A DNA stretch of 64,000 nucleotides from positions 1 to 64,000 of the forward strand of contig JNEU01000733.1 in NCBI GenBank assembly GCA_000697475.1. Direction: 5' to 3'. Position 1 is the stretch's first letter; the number at the start of each line of letters is the position of its first letter. The position numbers and the translations under genes were made by a program. Under the pieces are notes generated by a model. That model did no database searches, was not told where the DNA came from, and was given only the letters and a program-made list of their open reading frames with translations. Shown here in pieces: positions 59,541 through 64,000 of this stretch. Origin of the DNA: Lichtheimia corymbifera B2541 (taxonomy: Eukaryota; Mucoromycota; Mucoromycetes; Mucorales; Lichtheimiaceae).

Positions 59541-62183
59541 CTAATAATATCCTCGCATTTCATTGACCACGGCTCGCTCCCTGTCCTTTGTCATTTCGCC
59601 ATAACCAATAACGCGCATAGAGAAACTTCCACTGCCACCTGTCAAGCTGCGTAATGCGTTTGAATAACCAAGCATCGAGCTGAGGGGTACATGAGCCTTG
59701 ACCACCTGTTTTGCTTTGTATTCTCCAATAACAGCGTTGCCACTTGTAAATGCATCGGGTGGTGCATAGACTTCAACATCCTCGGTTGCTGAATCTTGCT
59801 CTGTATCCATGGATGATTCCAAGCCAATCACATGACCACGACGCGTGCCACTGAGATCACTAACCACGCTGCCAATGTCGTTTTCGTTCACTTCGGTATG
59901 TACTTCCATCATGGGCTCGAGAAGACAAGGGTTGGCTTGCTTGATGGCATCTTGAACACCTCTGGAAACACATGCCGAGATACTTCCCAATGTTGTATCC
60001 GCGCCAAAGGTTTCGAGATCATGTACACTGACTTTGACTTTGGTCAATGGAAAACCAAGAATGGCACCACGAGCAAGACCTGAAGCAAGACCCGTTTGCA
60101 CAGCACGTCGTATGTCGTCTTTGCTGAATTGCATTTGCTGATTATTATCTCCTTGTTGGTCAGATGATGATGATGCTGTATCATTGTCTTTGGGTAATTC
60201 GATATGCATATAGTTGCCCGAATCATGAATCCATCCTTCTTCAACCGGTTCCTCAGGATCCACCGATTCAAGGTTGATTTTGCAGTTGGCACGTGACCGT
60301 TTTCCCATGACTTCTTTATCAAATACGCTGGAGACGGATATAGGCGATTGGCATGTCTCGCGATAACTGATACGCATCTTGCCCATCTCAGCCTTGCATT
60401 TGAAATCATTGATCAATCGATCCTTGACAATTTCCAGATGTAGTTCACCCATGCCGCTGATCAATGTTTGGCCACTATCTTGGTCAGTCCACACCTTGAG
60501 CGATGGATCCTCTCGAGTGAGATTCTTGAGTGCTTCATCAATGACTTTTTCTTCGGATACTGAAGCGGGCTCAATAGCAGAGAAAAACGCAGGGCTGGGA
60601 ATATCGATATTGCCAAGTTGCATGCCAGACTTATCATTGAATTGCACCAGGGTATCACCAGTACGTGTATCTCGAAGACCAACAATGACACCAATGTTTC
60701 CAGGGCCAATGGATGGGATCTCTTCAACGTCCTTTGCATACATTTGCAATAATTTGTTGACACGCTCTTTGCTGTGGGTAGTGCTATTGAATAGCGTCAT
60801 ACGGGTATTGATTTTGCCTAACAATAACATGTTAGTTTTGGCTACCTTGTATTCAACTCACCCGCAACTATTTACCAGAATACACCTTGACATAGACCAA
60901 AGGACCACGTCGTGCATCATGTGTCACCTTGAAAGCCAATGCGCATAATTTGCCATTTTCCGCCAGCGGAACTAGAGCACTTTTGCCACTGTCATAGGTT
61001 GCCAATGCAGCAGGTCGATCCATAGGCGATGGAAGGTAATCCAAAACGGCATCCAAAACGGGCTGTACACCAATATTCTTGAAAGCTGTTCCACAGAGCA
61101 CAGGCACTGCTTTGTTGTTCAATGTCACACGTCGCAGTGCTTCCTTCAGAGAGTCCGCTGTCACTTGCAAATGATCAGCACCTGCTTCCTCCAAAAATGT
61201 CTCAACCATGCCATCATCCATTTCGGCAAGTGCTTCAACAAGAGCTGTGCGACCACGTACGGCTTCTTCCCATAAGGCATCCTCTTTTTGTAAAGGTGTT
61301 CGTGTCATTTCGAGGCCGTCTTCCCCTTGCCATGTCACCATTTCCATTGTCACAAGATCCGCCACAGCAACTAGGCCCTTATCTTCTTGCATCAAGGGGA
61401 CTTGTAACACCAAAGGACGTGCTCTCAACTTTTTCCAGATTTCCAACACGGTTCGCCCATAAGCAGCACCTGTGCGATCCATCTTGTTGACAAAGGCAAT
61501 GCGTGGAATACCATAACGATCCGCTTGTCGCCATACAGTCTCCGTTTGTGCTTCCACACCTGCAACACCATCCAAAATGGTCACTGCTCCATCCAAAACA
61601 CGTACGGCTCGCTCCACTTCAATCGTAAAGTCCACGTGACCTGGCGTATCAATCAGATTGATGCGATGTCCTTTCCAACCAAATGTGATGGCAGCACTAT
61701 TGATCGTAATGCCACGCTCACGTTCCGCCTTGAGATAGTCCATCACAGTATCACCATCATCGATATCTACATTCAATTGGATCTATCAGATATAAAACGA
61801 TCATCATCATCATGACATGCCACTCTTACCACCAATGCGCTTGGTAACACCAGCATAATACAACATACGCTCCGTTGTCGTGGTCTTGCCTACAAAAAAG
61901 TTTCCCTGTCAACAATGAAATCGCTCTCCTTGTTTGTTCTTTGTTTACCTGCATCAATGTGTGCGATAATACCGATATTACGGGTCTTGGGAAGTGTAAA
62001 GTCCTTGGTACCTATTTAGATATTCAAGAGTTGGTCATCGATCGTCTTTTGCAGGTCATTGAAATACAAACCGGAAGCAAATGTTCGCTTGGACGTTGAA
62101 ATCAAGTAGGCCAATGGCGTCTTTAACGAAACGACTCGACTCTTTTGGCGACAGGCAGTCGAAGCCAGCAAAGAAGTCAACAT
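59541..62183 (-). CDS. MEF2: Mitochondrial elongation factor G2 (ribosome recycling GTPase)
   Basis: Five exons (62183-62072, 62011-61949, 61889-61830, 61766-60876, 60817-59541) encode 800 residues. A mitochondrial presequence (SLLASTACRQKSRVVSLKTP) precedes the GTPase domain: G1 AHIDAGKTTT, switch I RERGITI, G3 DTPGHVDF, G4 NKMD. EF-G domains II-V follow, with GNIGVIVGLRDTRTGDT, SGMGELHLEIVKDRL, and domain IV/V ending GSFSMRVIGYGEM. The short VDDGDT-like switch region (GDIDDGDTVMDY) fits Mef2/EF-G2, which splits mitochondrial ribosomes with recycling factor rather than translocating. An Asp/Ser/Gln-rich insertion (about 570-590) sits in domain IV. The stop codon lies 169 bases from the convergent Red1-like stop. 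Confidence 0.93.
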
Positions 62184-62890
62184 GGTGTGTATGCAATGAA
62201 CGGCCGATTCGAATGCTGCTGTTTAGTCGGTGGTAAAGAACAGGTTGTGCTACTTGCTCGTGACTCGGTCTCGAATGCATGATTGCAAGGTTCAGGTGCC
62301 AAGTGCACGTGATTCGATCCAGCGTTGAATACATATGGTGTGACCCTGAGCGAGTCATGATAGCCAGGTTATTTAGATCATATAGTTAGACAATGCAGCT
62401 ACTAGCTTACTAATTGACTCAAATATATTCTATAAAACATGAACATGTATTATGCAAGTGGCACGAAGCTGAGGGATTCCTTTATATATGTATGCATTTG
62501 ACGTTTCGATGGGAACAATATAGTTGCTACCCTTCTCTTATCAATGTTTCCATGATGGCATATAAATAGTTGCTATCCTTCACTTATCAAATGACAATGG
62601 TATTGAATGTTGAGACAGGATGGATGGTGTATTGGAATTATGGAAGGTGGTAATCATCGAACCACAATGTAAATTAACTAGCAAATGATATACACATAAG
62701 CTTGGCAATACAATAGATGTTGTTATCTTTTAGTGGATGATCCAAAGGGAAAAAAGGGAAGGGAGGTGAGGTACACAAGCAATGCACAATGACCATTCAT
62801 TTCATCCGCCACACCGAAAACATTTATCATCATTCTCAGCAACCAATTTTTCTGACACAGACCTCTTTATTGCCTATATACACACTACCT
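62184..62890. other. Divergent promoter region between Mef2 and Rrp40 genes
   Basis: About 700 bases. It includes an imperfect ~30-base direct repeat containing ATAGTTGCTA and CTTATCAA (at about 62520 and 62567). No gene seen. Confidence 0.5.
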
Positions 62891-63658
62891 ATGGAGGTCG
62901 ATCAAGCATCACGGGTCGTTCTACCAGGCGATGTCATACACGAAGCAACCAACAGTGAGCAGCAAGGAGTAATCACGCTTGGTCCTGGTTTACGTCAAGA
63001 TGGCGAGCATATTGTAGCAACCAAAGCCGGCATGCTCAAACACGCACCTCCCATGCGATGGTGGATCGAGAGCAATCAAAAACGAGTATGTTATTCACGG
63101 ACACAAGGGGGTGACTTTTGTATATACTTATATGTGTGTATATGTATATAGTATATTGCAGCTACTGGAGAGTCAGTCTTGGGAGTGGTGACAGCCAAGC
63201 TTGCCGAGTATTATCGCGTTGACATTGGCACAGCACATACAGCAGTATTACCAGCACTTGCATTTGAAGGCGCCACGAAACGCAACAAACCCAATCTTGC
63301 ACCACGCACACTTGTCTATTGTCGCATTGCTATGGCCAACCGAGATATGGAAGCCGAGCTCGATTGCATTAATCCAACCACGGGCAAGGCTGATGGATTT
63401 GGTGAACTTAAGGGTGGATACATGATCAAATGCTCACTGGGTCTCTGTCGACGGTTACTGGATGCCAATACACCCATCTTGCAATTGCTTGGAGAACATT
63501 TTCCCTTTGAATTGGCAGTCGGCATGAATGGTCGTGTGTGGCTCAATTCCAATAGCACCAAGGATACCATTATGCTCGCGAATGCCATCCTCAACTCGGA
63601 ATACCTTAGTGAAGAAGAATGCAAGGCCATGGTCCAAGGATTGATCAACAGAGCATAA
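62891..63658 (+). CDS. RRP40: Exosome complex subunit Rrp40 (EXOSC3)
   Basis: Two exons (62891-63085 and 63152-63658) encode 233 residues, close to the yeast length. The N-terminal domain has VVLPGDVI and LGPGLRQDG. The S1 domain has VLGVVTAKLAEYYRVDIG and the KH domain has FPFELAVGMNGRVWL. FEGATKRNKPN and NRDMEAELDCI are family hallmarks. Rrp40 is one of the three cap subunits that bind RNA above the exosome barrel and guide it to Rrp44/Rrp6. The gene is complete with no odd residues. It lies in the same neighbourhood as the Red1-like exosome adaptor. Confidence 0.95.
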
Positions 63659-64000
63659 TCATCATAGCATCTCCACACATTTGTATATAGAAGACAGAAA
63701 TGTTTATACTTAAAGTGATACACGTAATTGGGTGAAAGAATAATACCGTGGATCTTTTACAAGAGAAGCAATGCCATGGGAGATGAAAATGAAGGATGTA
63801 TATACGTATGTGCTTGTGTGTATAGGATGGGGGAATATAACATGGTGTTCTGCAAAGAGAGAGTGAGAGAGATGATTCAATAGGCGTATCATATCCGTTG
63901 ACCTAGAAAAGAATGGGATTTAATGATTGAAAAAAGACACACATCGTTGTATAAAGTAACCTACCAGAAATAGATCGCTGATCCATCATTGAGAATCGAT
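63659..64000. other. Window edge, no gene recognised
   Basis: 3' region of the RRP40 gene and AT-rich DNA to the end of the window. I see no exon that can be assigned. Confidence 0.45.

Overview
The window looks like nuclear DNA of a filamentous fungus, most probably Mucoromycota (Mucorales-like). Genes are protein-coding, densely spaced and split by many short introns (about 45-120 nt, GTAAGT-type donors, CTAAC/CTGAC-like branch sites). Products are typical of fungi: a Ypk1/Gad8-type AGC kinase, a Prm10/ThrE protein, a Kre9/Knh1-like secreted protein and a Red1-type zinc finger. The gene content and a run of sigma-like glutathione S-transferases (GSTs) suggest the assignment; nothing in the window proves the genus. 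All gene models were spliced by hand from the sequence, and nearly every model closes in frame across all its exons.

Layout. 0.4-2.6 kb: membrane protein with microsatellite-encoded Ser/Ala and Pro tracts (-). 3.7-6.8 kb: 1000-residue orphan with a GIY-YIG-like segment (-). 8.3 kb: tRNA-Ser(GCU). 9.2-10 kb: frame-broken gene remnant. 10.7-11.2 kb: possible spliced structured non-coding RNA. 12-20 kb: Prm10/ThrE-like protein (-), small zinc-ribbon protein, BLOC-1 subunit 1 and class-3 aldehyde dehydrogenase (+). 19.7-27.7 kb: Ypk/Gad8-type kinase, unknown 261-residue protein, GST-1 and a transferrin-receptor/PSMA-like M28 protein lacking two active-site glutamates (-). 29-31 kb: pseudokinase (+). 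31.2-35.4 kb: UBE3C/Hul5-type HECT ubiquitin ligase with 15 exons (-).

36.3-39.1 kb is an unusual repeat island. A ~230-bp unit is repeated in alternating orientation, forming long palindromes, and is followed by a head-to-tail run of degenerate copies of its core.

40-50.9 kb: endonuclease/exonuclease/phosphatase-fold enzyme, HIG1-like mitochondrial protein, DUF2470/DUF4499 membrane protein, Kre9-like secreted protein, mitochondrial sulfide:quinone oxidoreductase, cytochrome P450 and GST-2. 52.7-57.4 kb: three tandem GSTs (GST-3 to GST-5), each with a TATA box about 60-70 nt before its ATG. 57.5-63.7 kb: Red1/ZFC3H1-type zinc-finger protein (+), mitochondrial EF-G2/Mef2 (-) and exosome subunit Rrp40 (+).

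Themes: a possible detoxification neighbourhood (P450, four clustered GSTs, sulfide oxidation next door); two proteins of the nuclear RNA exosome pathway less than 4 kb apart; two enzyme-family members that appear to have lost catalytic residues; and the inverted-repeat island, the most unusual structure here.
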